From NCBI GenBank assembly GCA_028583605.1, contig CM053327.1:40812559-40876558 (forward strand): a DNA stretch of 64,000 nt. Direction: 5' to 3'. Of this stretch, positions 31,479 to 42,658 are shown piece after piece. Source of the DNA: Dastarcus helophoroides (taxonomy: Eukaryota > Arthropoda > Insecta > Coleoptera > Bothrideridae). A program made the translations under genes and the position numbers. Position 1 is the first letter of the stretch. Each line of letters opens with the position of its first letter. Below the pieces are notes generated by a model. That model searched no databases, was not told the DNA's origin, and saw only the letters and a program-made list of their open reading frames with translations.

Positions 31479-32490
31479 TCACTCAATATAACCGCCGTTG
31501 GCCTCAATTATCGCCTCCTGTCTTCTCCTGAAACGCCCACACGCTCTCTGTAACGCAGCGCTGTCCATATTGGCGAATGCTGCTTCGATAGCGGCGCGTA
31601 GAGACGCGATATTAGGGTCCCGTGGCTTATTGGTAACCCGTTCAACAACGCTCCAAACATAATAGTCGAGAGGGTTCAAATCCGGGCTATTCGGGGGCCA
31701 AAGCTCTTTGGACCAGAACATGTCCACATTGTCTGAGAGCCAGTTTTGTACTAAATGGCTTGTGTGAGCCGGTGCACCATCCTATTGCCTCCCCGAGGCC
31801 ACAGTTACCATCCACGGTACCACAACATCCTTTAAAACATTCAAATAAACTTGTTTTGTGATAGTTTATCCATTGTCAAAGAAATGTGGCGGCATGACGT
31901 CGTGACAACCGTTCCCTTGAATGGGAACTTCTCGCCGGGTCAGCGGAACCTTCTTTGGACTTTTCCGAAGCTTTGTATTTCGCCACAACATCATAAACGG
32001 TCGATCTCGGGTACACGAAGAATCGAATGATTTCGGCTGCCGAACGCCCAGCGCGAAGGCTTTCAATATTCGGTTGTACTCCGCACTTGTTCCCAGCATC
32101 TCGGTTATATGTTGTAACGAAATGTAAATTGTAGAATTTAGTAAATAAAAAAAGTTTCTAGAAGGATCTGATAAGGGGAAAGCGGCCCCGATAACGAAAC
32201 AAACGGCAGATAAGCGTTCGAGAAATTTCGGCAAACGATAAGCCTTATTTGCCGAAAAGTTCTAGAAGCCCAGAGCCAAAACTATATAAGGCGGTCAGCT
32301 CGAGTCAGTCAGTTAGAGTCAGTGTAATTGGTGAGTTAGTTGAAGTCAATAATAAATGAGTTAATTGTTCAATTGTGGTGATCCAAGTTTAGTTTGGTAA
32401 TAAAGTGGGTATTATTTGTACGTGTTAATCAATTCGAACCACGATAAGACCGTAACAATATGTTTACTAGACACCCATAGCCTTCGAAAA
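31479..32490 (-). pseudogene. Tc1/mariner-superfamily transposase, deleted and interrupted
   Basis: Reads leftward. An N-terminal helix-turn-helix-like part lies near 32100-31940, preceded beyond the LTR (32113-32457) by a possible start near 32485. A large internal deletion then joins it directly to a V-M-P-P-H-F-F segment (about 31895), so the first catalytic Asp is missing. Next come in-frame stops near 31865 and 31785, D-G-A-P-A-H (second Asp) and N-S-P-D-L-N-P-L-D-Y-Y (third Asp), and a conserved C-terminus ending G-G-Y-I-E at 31479. The S-P-D-L-N-P string is Tc1-like while the final Asp is mariner-like. The subfamily is not certain. Confidence 0.8.
32107..32463 (+). mobile_element. Solo LTR, copy 2
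   Basis: 32113-32457 (345 bp), TGTAACGAAATG to CCGTAACA, with exact ATATGT duplications at 32107-32112 and 32458-32463 (or ATAT with a two-base GT extension). TATATAAG at 32283-32290; AATAAA near 32398. It interrupts the N-terminal coding part of the transposase. Confidence 0.85.
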
Positions 32491-32567
32491 CGCGACCTCT
32501 GACGAAACTACGATATAGCGCGAAATTCAAATTGAAATTTGTCCGGATTTAACCGCCGCACCCTATA

Positions 32568-33600
32568 ACATGTAAGAAACGATATGAGTCAGTTTTTTTT
32601 TGAAAGACAGCCGGACAACTTCAATGTTATTGAATCTGTAATTCAGTTTTATTGATCTGTAATCCATGGAGTATAGAAAATCGAATCATTTAAATAGAAA
32701 CGCGGGGCACCTAGTATGCGTTAAAGAAAAATGACCAAAACAGCGTCCCGAAGATAATAAAAGTAGTTCGTCTTATTACCATTAATCATCATCATACATA
32801 AACAAACTGACACGTTAACAAATGTACTTTCCCACTCAAATACCTTGATCTAAATTTTCAAATACATCAGAAATCTTAAATACGGCAAAAGCGAGTTCAT
32901 GCAATTTAATTTGCCATTTTATTTTTGCGGCATATATGGCAAAATATCGAATCTATTATAGTCGTTATTTAACGGTAATGTGATTTGTTTAAATACATAT
33001 TTTATCATTAATTGGTCTACATCAATCGCTGTGCATGCAAAATCCCCCATCGGGAAGCATATCTTCGATCTCATTATTATGTAAGTTTTCGACATGATCG
33101 TCAAGTATTTCTACATTTGCAAGCTCGCATTAGCAGACATTTCGTTGCTGAATAATTAACAGGAATTTTATATTTAGAAAATTAACTATTTGCTAAAAGG
33201 ATTTGGTAATTTTGCGAGTAAATACTCGGCTATTATAGATTTTCTTCGCTATTAAAGAGAATTAATGTAACCAAAAAAATTAATACGTACACGCTGACAT
33301 GCTCGAATGCAATATTGTTTCACAATAAAATTAACCACGAGAATAACTACTAGTATATGCATTGTTTGCAATGAAAATATTTTATATACATCCATTTTAC
33401 ATAAACAAATTTTTAAAGACATTTTTACGTTGAAAAAAAAAATATTTTCTAATCAGAAATCAAACCCCACTTCGGGCTGCCACTGACCCGCATTACAAGT
33501 TAATATGAAATCGTGAACACTACGGAATATTAAAAAATGGATGCAAGTGTTGTAAAAATACTCAATAAAACACTCGAGGAAAATTTTCTAATTTAAAGGT
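32568..33600. other. AT-rich intergenic DNA
   Basis: Unique-looking with no gene; the 61-residue minus ORF (32919-33104) shows no motif. Confidence 0.45.
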
Positions 33601-34431
33601 GTTTTTGAAACTCGACTCTTTTAGTATTTGAAAAATTTCACTTTTAATCTAAAAACGACTTTTTTTTTAATAAATTTTGAGTTTCTTTTCGAAATTTTAA
33701 CTTTTTCAGTAAATGTAAACATTTTCTATTCAAAACTTTCAATTACATTTCAAAATATAGAATTTTTCTTACAAGTATTGAGGTTTTTGTATTTCAACTT
33801 TCATTCAGAAATTTATATTTTTTTTTGCAAAAATTAGTAAATATAAAGTGGAAATACCAAAGAGGGTAAGTGTCAAAAAATTCGTTTTCCAGTTTTTACC
33901 TTAAATGGACACAAAATGTCATCGACAATTCCTTTTATCTTTAGCATACCTTAAATATGGAAGCACATAAATGAATGAAAAATCATCATCAAATGCGAAA
34001 GTGACGCGTCTGCAGGGCCGTACGATAAATTTTCTCAGTATGATGCATCTCTTCAAATTGCCCCCCCCCCCATAATAGTGTTTTCTTGATTTTTTCAAAA
34101 TCTAAGTTTTTTCTCACAGTTTCGAACTTTCCTCAAAATTTCCACTGAATACTATGAATTTCCATTGTTAAAAATTATGAACTTGCGACCTTTTTAGAAT
34201 TTCAACTTAAGCAGAAACACTTCGACGTTATTTTTCAAAATTTAAATACCTTTAAAATTTTAAATCTTTCTAAATTACATAATTGAGTTCTTTTTGAAAA
34301 TTTTGATTTTTTCAGTGTTTCGTTTTTCTCTCAAAATTTTTATTTTGTTATAAATTTCGATATTCTTCGGAGAATTCTGCGTTTTTAAAAATAAAAGTTT
34401 TTTATAAATGTCGACTTTGAACATTTCGATT

Positions 34432-34565
34432 CTTGAATTTTCGACCCTCGAATTTTCGACCCTCGAATTTTCGACCCTCGAATTTTCGACCCTCGAATTT
34501 GCGATCCTCGAATTTTCGACCCTCGAATCTTCGACCCTCGAATTTTCGACCCTCGAATCTTCGAC
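34432..34565. repeat. 15-bp minisatellite, 9 units
   Basis: CCTCGAATTTTCGAC in nine head-to-tail units with few substitutions (AATTTGCGAT, AATCTTCGAC). It is a young amplification of the AAATTTCGA core. Confidence 0.95.
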
Positions 34566-34907
34566 CTTTTAAAAGTTTTGACTTTTTTAAAATTCTACTC
34601 TTTTAATTCTGCCCTTTTAAATTATTTCAACTTTTTTCAAAATTTTAATCTTTAAAAATTGCGATTTAAAAAAATGATATTTTTTTCTCAATTTCCGCCA
34701 TATTTGAAAGATTTGACGACCTTCTACTTTTTTTTGAAAATGTCAAGTTTCGAAAATATTGAATTTTATTCGAAGTTATGCCTTTTTGGAAAACCGCGAC
34801 TTTATTTTAATGTTTTCACTTTTTTTTAAAAAGATCCACACTGTTTTCAAAATTTCAACTTATTTTGAAAAATGTAATATTTTTTGAATATTTCTATTTA
34901 TTTGAAA

Positions 34908-34980
34908 TGTTCGATTTTTTCGAAATTTTCGATTTTTTCGCAATTTTCGATTTTTTCGCAATTTTCGATTTTTTCGAAAC
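34908..34980. repeat. 18-bp minisatellite
   Basis: TTCGATTTTTTCGCAATT-type units, about four copies. The repeated Lys-Ile-Glu-Asn peptides on the minus strand and Phe-Ser-Ile peptides on the plus strand are its translations, not protein. Confidence 0.85.
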
Positions 34981-35120
34981 ATCGTCTCTTGTCCAGATTT
35001 AATTTTTTTTGGAAATTTTTCCCTTTTGAATATTTCGATTTTCTTTTGTTGATTCGACATTTATAAAATTCCATTTTATTTTTAAATCCAACTTGAAAAT
35101 TTTGAATTTTTTTTTTTAAA

Positions 35121-35384
35121 GTTTTTTTCAATTTATTTAACATTTCTTCGGCCCAGTTTGGAAATATTTAAATTATTATTGTTTGTTGACAATTTTCTAA
35201 ACAATTTTTGAAATGTAAAATAAACTAACCTCTTAATTTGTGAACTGTCTTGAAGTAACGTTTTAAATAAATTTAAATATCACGTAGTCGCATTTCAAAA
35301 ATTGTTTAGAAATTGTCAACAAACCATAAAAATTTAAATATTTCCAAACTGAGCCGAAGAAATGTTAAATAAATTGAAAAAAAC
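35121..35384. mobile_element. Foldback element (~95-bp arms)
   Basis: 35121-35215 and 35291-35384 are imperfect reverse complements (arm begins TTTTTTTCAATTTATTTAAC, with TTCTTCGGCCCAGTTTGG). The ~75-base centre holds AAATAAACTAACCT. Related pieces at 17620-17812 and 47050-47157 show that it is a dispersed family. No ORF. Confidence 0.8.
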
Positions 35385-37259
35385 ATAATATTTCCGGTCA
35401 ATAAGGGTCTACCATGAAGAATTTTTTTGAAAATGTTGGCACTTCTATTGAAAATTTCAAACACAGTTTCCAGTTTTTTCAACATTTCTATCTTTTTTTA
35501 AATATGACTTTTTCTTAAATTTTAGATTATTATAAAAATTTTGAGCTTCGATTTCAACTATCAAAAATTTTAACATTTGAAAAACTTCCCTGTGGAAAAA
35601 TTTCGACGTTATTGAAAATTCTTGCTTCTGATTTTCTTTGTATGCTTTTGTCAAAACTTCTACTCAAAATTCCTATCTACTTTTTCCAAAATTTTGACTT
35701 TTTAAAAAAATTCTACTTTTTAAAAAAATTAATAAAGGTGTTTATTTTTTGTTTCAAATTCAATTTTTTTTTAAAGTTCGAATATTTGAAATTTTGACCT
35801 ATTTTAAGATTCTGAGTTTTTTTGAACATTTCAAATTTTCTCCAAAATTTTTTTTTGATAGTTTACTTAGTTCTGAGATTTTTAATTTTATCGTAAGAAT
35901 TCGACTAGAAAAAATTTCACTTTCACGATCTATCTTAGTAGTTTCCACTTGTTTTTTAAAATTTCGATCGAGTTTTAAAATTTTGATTTGTTCTCTCAGT
36001 TTTTTTTTACTTGAAGATTTTAGCTTTTGAAAATTTCTACTTTTTTGGAAACTTTTGACTTTGTTAAAATTTTTTAAAATTATGTGTCCTTATTTTTTTT
36101 TAAATTTTGTCTTTTTCTATTGACATGTTTAAAAAATTTCGATTTTTTTCTTCAAAATGTCATATTTCTCTCCAAATTTTGAAATTTATTTTTGTTAAGT
36201 TTTTGCAATTTTATGTTTTTTCAAAATTTTTGATTTTATCGTAAGAACTCGACTTGTAAAAATTTCACGATCTTTTTGAATAATTTCCATTTTTTTTTTA
36301 AATTTCGATCGAGTTTTAATAATTTGATTTGTTCTCTCAATTTTTAGTTTACTTGAAGATTTTATATTTTGAAAAATTCTCTACTTTTTTGGAAACTTTT
36401 GACCTTATTAAAATTGACATTTCCGACCCTTACTTCGTGGAATTCTTTAATATTATTACAATTTTTTAAAATTATTTATCTTTATTTTAAAGACTTTTGT
36501 CTTTTTGTATTGACAAAACTTTAATTCGTTTTAAAAAATTTCGATTTTTTTTTCAAAATGTCATATTTCTCTTCAAATTTTGAAATTTTTTCTTGATAAG
36601 TTTTTGCAATTTTTTATTTTTTCAAACTGTTGACTCAAAATTTGGTTCTTATTCATAATTTTCATTTTTATCAAAAATTCCAACTTTGTTTACAATTTTT
36701 TTTTAAAATGACGATTTAAAAAAATTTTCTTTTTCATAATTTTTACTTTTATCAAAAATTTCAACCATTGTTCAGATTTTCGACTGCTTCTCAAAATTAA
36801 AACTTTTTTTTTAAAGTTGTGTCTTATTTTCGAAATTTCGCTTTTTACTCTAAATTTTTAAAAAACATTTATTATTTTGGTTTTTTTAAGTTTGAACCCT
36901 TTTTAAAATTCCTTGGTTTTATAATTTTCAAATTTTCTAAAAAGCCACCTTTTTAAACTTACTTTTTTTCCTAATTTTGTCTTTCCTAAATTTTTTGAAT
37001 TTTCTGTTTTTTCAATCTTTCAAAATCTAATGGAGCCAAAATTTAATTTTCACGTTGCTCCCGAAATTTTGACTGTAATCTTGAATTTTTGACTTTTTAA
37101 AATAATAACTGTTTTCTTGTTTATCTGATCCAGATTTGTCCATCTTTTATCTTAAAATTCTCATAGACATTTTCAAATTTCGATTCCTTTTCAACATTTC
37201 TAGTTTAGTTTCGAAAATATAAGAATTGTAAAATGTAAACTCAAAATTTTGAAATATAA

Positions 37260-39930
37260 CGAAAATTTCGGGAAAAAACTCGACATTTATAGTCAGAATT
37301 TTGAGAAAAAACGAAAATTTCGAGAAAAAACTCGACATTTATGAAAAAACGATCAAACTTTCTTTCAGTTTTTTTTCTTTTCATAAATATCAATTTAATC
37401 TCAAAATTTGGCTTTTTTCTAAACCTTTTTAGTTAGCATTCAAGTTTTATTTATATTTTTCTTAATTTTCCTCAAACGACGTCTTTTTTTTCTTCTTTTG
37501 TTTGTGATTTTGAGTTTTGAACGATGAGACGTAACTAATGACATTTTTTTTTAAATTTCAAGAAGTGTTTTTTGAATATTTGTCAGTTTTATATCTACTA
37601 ATTTGCATTTTATCTAAATTTTAAATTATTTCAGCAAAACCGCGGGTTTAAGTTCGAAATTTTGCCCCTAAAGATTGCTGCACCTTTTCGGAAATCATAA
37701 TTTTAATTTTGTAATTTCGAAAAATTTATAAGCTCAGAATTTTGAGAGAAAACGAAAATTTCGAGAAAAAACTCGACATTTATGAAAAAACGATCAATCT
37801 TTCCTTCAGTTTTTTTTTTCTTTTCATGAATATCAATTTAATCTCAAAATTTGGCTTTTTTCTAAACCTTTTTAGTTAGCATTCAAGTTTTATTTATATT
37901 TTTCTTAATTTTCCTCAAACGGCGTCTTTTTTTTCTTCTTCTGTTTGTGATTTTGGGTCTTAAACGATGAGACGTAACTGATGACTTTTTTTTTAATTTC
38001 AAGAAGTGTTTTTTGAATATTTGTCAGTTTTATATCTACTAATTTGCATTTTATCTAAATTTTAAATTATTTCAGCAAAACCGCGAGTTTAAGTTCGAAA
38101 TTTTGTCCCTAAAGATTGCTGCACCTTTTCGGAAATCATAATTTTAATTTTGTAATTTCGAAAAATTTATAAACTCAGAATTTTGAGAAAAAACGAAAAT
38201 TTCGAGAAAAAACTCGACATTTATGAAAAAACGATCAATCTTTCTTTCAGTTTTATTTCCTTTTCATGAATATCAACTTAATCTCAAAATTTGGCTTTTT
38301 TCTAAACCTTTTTAGTTAGCATTCAAGTTTTATTTATATTTTTCTTAATTTTCCTCAAACGACGTCTTTTTTTCTTCTTCTGTTTGTGATTTTGGGTCTT
38401 GAACGATGAGACGTAACTAATGACTTTTTTTTTAATTTCAAGAAGTGTTTTTTGAATATTTGTCAGTTTTATGTCTACTAATTTGCATTTTATCTAAATT
38501 TTAAATTATTTCAGCAAAACCGCGGGTTTAAGTTCGAAATTTTGCTCCTAAAGATTGCTGCACCTTTTCGGAAATCATAATTTTAATTTTGTAATTTCAA
38601 AAAATTTATAAGCTCAGAATTTTGAGAAAAAACGAAAAATTCGAGAAAAAACTCGACATTTATGAAAAAACGATCAATTTTTCTTTCATTTTTTTCCCTT
38701 TTCATGAATATCAATTTAATCTCAAAATTTGGCTTTTTTCTAAACCTTTTTAGTTAGCATTCAAGTTTTATTTATATTTTTCTTAATTTTCCTCAAACGA
38801 CGTCTCTTTTTTATTATTTTGTTTGTGATTTTGAGTTTTGAACGATGAGACGTAACTGATGACTTTTTTTTTAATTTCAAGAAGTGTTTTTTGAACATTT
38901 GTCAGTTTTATATCTACTAATTTGCATTTTATCTAAATTTTAAATTATTTCAGCAAAACGCGAGTTTAAGTTCGAAATTTTGTCCCTAAAGATTGCTGCA
39001 CCTTTTTGGAAATCATAATTTTAATTTTGTAATTTCGAAAAATTTATAAACTCAGAATTTTGAGAAAAAACGAAAATTTCGAAAAAAAAAATCGACATTT
39101 ATGAAAAAACGATCAAACTTTCTTTCAGTTTTATTTCCTTTTCATGAATATCAATTTAATCTCAAAATTTAGCTTTTTTCTAAACCTTTTTAGTTAGCAT
39201 TCAAGTTTAGTTTATATTTTTCCTAAATTTCCTCAAACGACGTCTATTTTTTCTTCTTCTGTTTGTGATTTTGGGTCTTGAACGATGAAACGTAACTGAT
39301 GACTTTTTTTTAAATTTCAAAAAGTGTTTTTTGAATATTTGTCAGTTTTATATATACTAACTTGCAATTTATCTAAATTTTAAATTATTTCGCCAAACTC
39401 GCGAGTTTAAGTTCGAAATTTTGTCCCTAAAGATTGCTGCACCTTTTCGGAAATCATAATTTTAATTTTGTAATTTCTAAAAATTTAAAAATTCAGAATT
39501 TTGAGAAAAAACGAAAATTTCGAGAAAAAACTCGACATTTATGAAAAAACGATCAATCTTTCTTTCAGTTTTATTTCCTTTTCATGAATATCAATTTAAT
39601 CTCAAAATTTGGCTTTTTTCTAAACCTTTTTAGTTAGCATTCAAGTTTTATTTATATTTTTCTTAATTTTGATCAAACGACGTCTTTTTTTTCTTCTACT
39701 GTTTGTGATTTTGGGTCTTGAACGATGAGACGTAACTGACGACTTTTTTTTTAATTTCAAGAAGTGTTTTTTGAATATTTGTCAGTTTTATATCTACTAA
39801 TTTGCATTTTATCTAAATTTTAAATTATTGCAGCAAAATCGCAAATTTAAGTTCGAAATTTTGTCCCTAAAGATTGCTGCACCTTTTCGGAAATCATAAT
39901 TTTAATTTTGTAATTTCGAAAAAATGTTTA
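37260..39930. repeat. ~440-bp tandem satellite, six units
   Basis: The landmark CTCGACATTTATGAAAAAACG recurs at 37331, 37772, 38213, 38652, 39091 and 39531 (spacings 441, 441, 439, 439, 440). Each unit has a pyrimidine-rich stretch, GTCAGTTTTATATCTACTA, an ATTTCAGCAAAACCGCG part and CCTTTTCGGAAATCATAA. Units differ by scattered substitutions and small T-run changes. No coding potential. Confidence 0.95.
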
Positions 39931-41502
39931 TACACTTTGGAATTTTATTTAATTTTTAGCTTTAACTTTTAAAAAGAATTGTATCTTCTGCATTAAAAAA
40001 AACATTAAAATTTGAAGAACAACCGCATTTTCCTTTGACATAGTCTGATATAGAAAAGCGATGTGAAAAAGTTTTTAATTATTGGCTCTACATTGGCTCT
40101 ACACAACTAATTTCATCTATTGTACAAACGACCAATTAAATGTTCTGTAATTGAACAGTTGAACGTGCCAAAGTTGAAAATATTTACAACCACAACTTGA
40201 CCTCATCAGTACGGTGCGGTCGTCATAAACACTTACAACGTTAAGTCACTAATCAGTCAAGTCCAAAGAAGGTTTTACCCCTTTACCACATCGGAAATTA
40301 AATAAATAATTACGCATGAGTGTGCTACTGTGGTAAGGGGGTGGAACCTTCTTTGAACTTAATCACTAGCCACAGTATACAGTGCTTTAGGGCACTAATC
40401 AGTCATATAAGTATTCAAAAGATGTAAATCCTATTGGGTTACTTGCTGTGTCATTGAATTGAAATAAATGAGTAAAACATAATTGTGGTAGCATCCTAAT
40501 CAAAAATACCTAACCGGTCATTGAAGAAGCCCATCGAATGTTTCAGTAAGCGTTGTCTGTTCAGTGTCAATGTCAGTATAATAAGATCGTCGGATGCATC
40601 AACTTACATACTGAAATGTACAATAATATGGAGGATTAAAATGATGAGTTGCATGTTAGAATTGAAATTTTATTATGCAACGTATATAGTAACTTAAGAC
40701 GCCTTTATATACTGTATACCTGCTCAATTATGCTCGCCCACGTTAATCTTTCTTACATACCATGAGGCACGATTCATTCCGCATTTTACCTTTCTTATGG
40801 TCATTATATCCCAGGTGTAACGTAAAATCAGTACGATTTGATGATTTCTGTCATAGGGTATTACTGGTCTGTATAATGTGTAGAGATTTATAAGGCGACA
40901 ATATGTAAGATATTTAATTTCAGAAGTTTAAATGGTTTCTATTGTATATAGACTTTTGCATCTACTTAATAAATGAGCACTGACTGACAAACAACGCACT
41001 GCCTAAGCTGACGGGTCTATGAACATAAAATTTCACGTAGATGTTCCCCGTAATACATAGGTGAGCACTAAGAGAAGATTTTTCAAAATTCAGCCTCTAA
41101 AGTGGTAAAAACAGCCACATAATTTATATAAAATGAGTAATACACGTAGAGCGCTAATATTTTTCTATTACAAAGCATCGAACATCACCAGAGGCTACAA
41201 TCTGGGGCATACTGACCGTTTTTCCTATTACAACTTCTACGCCACTAATCCTAGTCACTAGTTCTAGGATTTTATGTAATTTTTTGCACAAAAAACCTCT
41301 CTTAGGTTTTTAAAGCTACATAAACGTGAAAAATTACCAAGGATGTATGTATTTCATTTGCATTTGTTGTGAAAGAGCGTTCATCCTACTAACAGATGCA
41401 TTATGTATTTACTTTCGCATACAATGCCGCTGAAGGCGTCTCAAACAATTAAGTTTATATAACTGAAATGAACGGTAACCCGTGCCAAGCATATCACTAC
41501 AA
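39931..41502. other. AT-rich intergenic DNA
   Basis: Unique-looking. It contains an imperfect 33-bp inverted repeat at 40258-40290 and 40329-40361 (CCAAAGAAGGTTTTACCCC against GGGGGTGGAACCTTCTTTG), possibly a small MITE. No gene recognised. Confidence 0.5.
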
Positions 41503-41817
41503 ATGAGTTTCACTTAACGACTTGTTTACAGATTATTATGTCTAAATACCATTAGGACTAACGCTATTCGCAAAAAGTCTAATACGACCGTCCTATCTCT
41601 AAAAGCATCTAACGATATATGTACATACGTTTGAAATAAATGGTTTATCATGCAGAATTATGTAGCATTTACACCAAGAATAACTACAAAACTTTGATGA
41701 AGAGAAAAAAGGGAGCTTACACTTTTAATATAATTGGTATCCAAAATTTGAATTTGAAACACAGCCCCCAAATTTTCTAAAAAATAAAATGTTGTTCTCG
41801 AAATTGGAACCCAAATT

Positions 41818-41978
41818 TCAACTTTGTTTCTCTCTGAAGATGACAGCTTGGCTGTCGAAACGCGTTAAAGCAACCTTTGTTGTGTTTTTTAATCTTTCTT
41901 GGTTTCAGGGGACAAGTTCTGTATTTCAATTTTTGAAGATAACCAAGGACCAGTCCGTTCCATCAAACTCAACTTTGT
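41818..41978 (+). mobile_element. Family 1 mini-element, complete single copy with duplication
   Basis: Insert 41828-41968 (141 bp) flanked by TCAACTTTGT at 41818-41827 and 41969-41978. Copy A shows the empty site near 6455 (one CAACTTTGT). The insert starts with the hammerhead-like motif and continues with GTTGTGTTTTTTAATC, TTTCTTGGTTTCAGGGGAC and ATTTTTGAAGATAACCAAGG, ending CCAGTCCGTTCCATCAAAC. It has no ORF or poly-A tail. This defines family 1 as a ~140-bp retroposon-like unit whose 5' end is the hammerhead-like fold. Confidence 0.85.
41826..41875 (+). ncRNA. Hammerhead-like motif at the 5' end of family 1
   Basis: Stem I GTTTCTCT (41826-41833) would pair with the family's AGAGCAAC (here AAAGCAAC). 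CTGAAGA is at 41834-41840, followed by one extra T; stem II is GACAGC/GCTGTC (41842-41847, 41851-41856) with loop TTG; GAAA at 41857-41860; palindromic stem III ACGCGT (41860-41865); then T41866 at the cleavage position. Other copies have GATAGC/GCTATC in stem II, a paired change. The extra base before stem II departs from the CUGANGA consensus, so activity is uncertain. Confidence 0.55.
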
Positions 41979-42089
41979 CAAAATTGTCAGTTTTATTCGA
42001 AGACGTTTCAAAATTTCCATTGCGTTCCTAGTTTATACGAAGACGTAGAAAGGACATCGATTAAAAAAATAACATTTAACAATTTGGAC

Positions 42090-42560
42090 TTTTTCCTCGG
42101 GATTTCGAACTTCTCGAGATTTCGACTTTTTTCTCGAGATTTCGAGTTTTTTCTCGAAATTTTGACTTTTTTCCCAAAATTTCAATTTTTTTTGTCGAAC
42201 TTTCGACTTTAATTCCGAAATGTCGACTTTAAACTCAGAATTTCGACTTTTCTTGAAATTTCGACTTTTCTCGAAATTTCGACTTTTTTCTCGAGATTTC
42301 GACTTTTTTCTCGAGATTTCGACTTTTTGCTCGAAATTTCGACCTTTTCTGTCGAACTTTCGACTTAAATTCCGAATTGTCGACTTCAAACTCAGAAGTT
42401 CGACTTCTCAAAATTTCGATTTTTCTCGAAATTTCGACTTTTTTCTCGAAATTACGACTTTTTTCTCGAAATTACGACTTTTTTTTCGAAATTTCGTCTT
42501 TAATCTTGGAATATCGACCCTAAACCCGAAATTTCGACTTTTTTCTCGAAATGTTGGTAA
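42090..42560. repeat. 20-bp satellite, copy B
   Basis: TCGAGATTTCGACTTTTTTC-type units, homologous to 6570-7025. ORFs on both strands (42033-42389, 42220-42564) are by-products of the palindromic unit. Confidence 0.85.
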
Positions 42561-42658
42561 CTAAAAATAGAAATTACTGTCATACGCACCTACTGCCAAC
42601 TGTCAACATTGTGGGGTAAAGGGTGTGGTTGGACGCAACTGTCATCTGTCTAATTTAA

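Larger units (their letters stand above)
30984..32567 (-). mobile_element. Tc1/mariner-type element with two LTRs inserted
   Basis: Element 30986-32565, flanked by TA (30984-30985, 32566-32567). Its ends share GGTTAAATCCGGACAAAT (left GCAGTTAAATCCGGACAAAT). It carries a broken transposase on the minus strand and two solo LTRs of one family (31040-31404, 32113-32457). Without the LTRs it is about 0.87 kb, short for an autonomous copy, in keeping with an internal deletion in the transposase. Confidence 0.9.
33601..37250. repeat. Degenerate AT-rich repeat tract
   Basis: TTTTGAAATTT / AAATTTCGA-type words throughout, mostly in T-rich orientation on the plus strand. It includes the two short arrays and the foldback element listed separately, and a C12 run near 34061. 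ORFs such as 35749-36030 are Phe-rich by-products. Confidence 0.6.

Noticed and set aside
31040..32457. Two LTRs as the ends of one LTR retrotransposon
   Set aside because: The DNA between them is the transposase pseudogene of the host transposon, and each LTR has its own flanking duplication.
37260..39930. Possible multi-gene or rDNA-like array
   Set aside because: The 440-bp unit is AT-rich without ORF or rRNA-like sequence.
42033..42564. Overlapping ~115-residue ORFs on opposite strands
   Set aside because: Both are periodic Arg/Lys/Ser/Phe translations of the 20-bp satellite.
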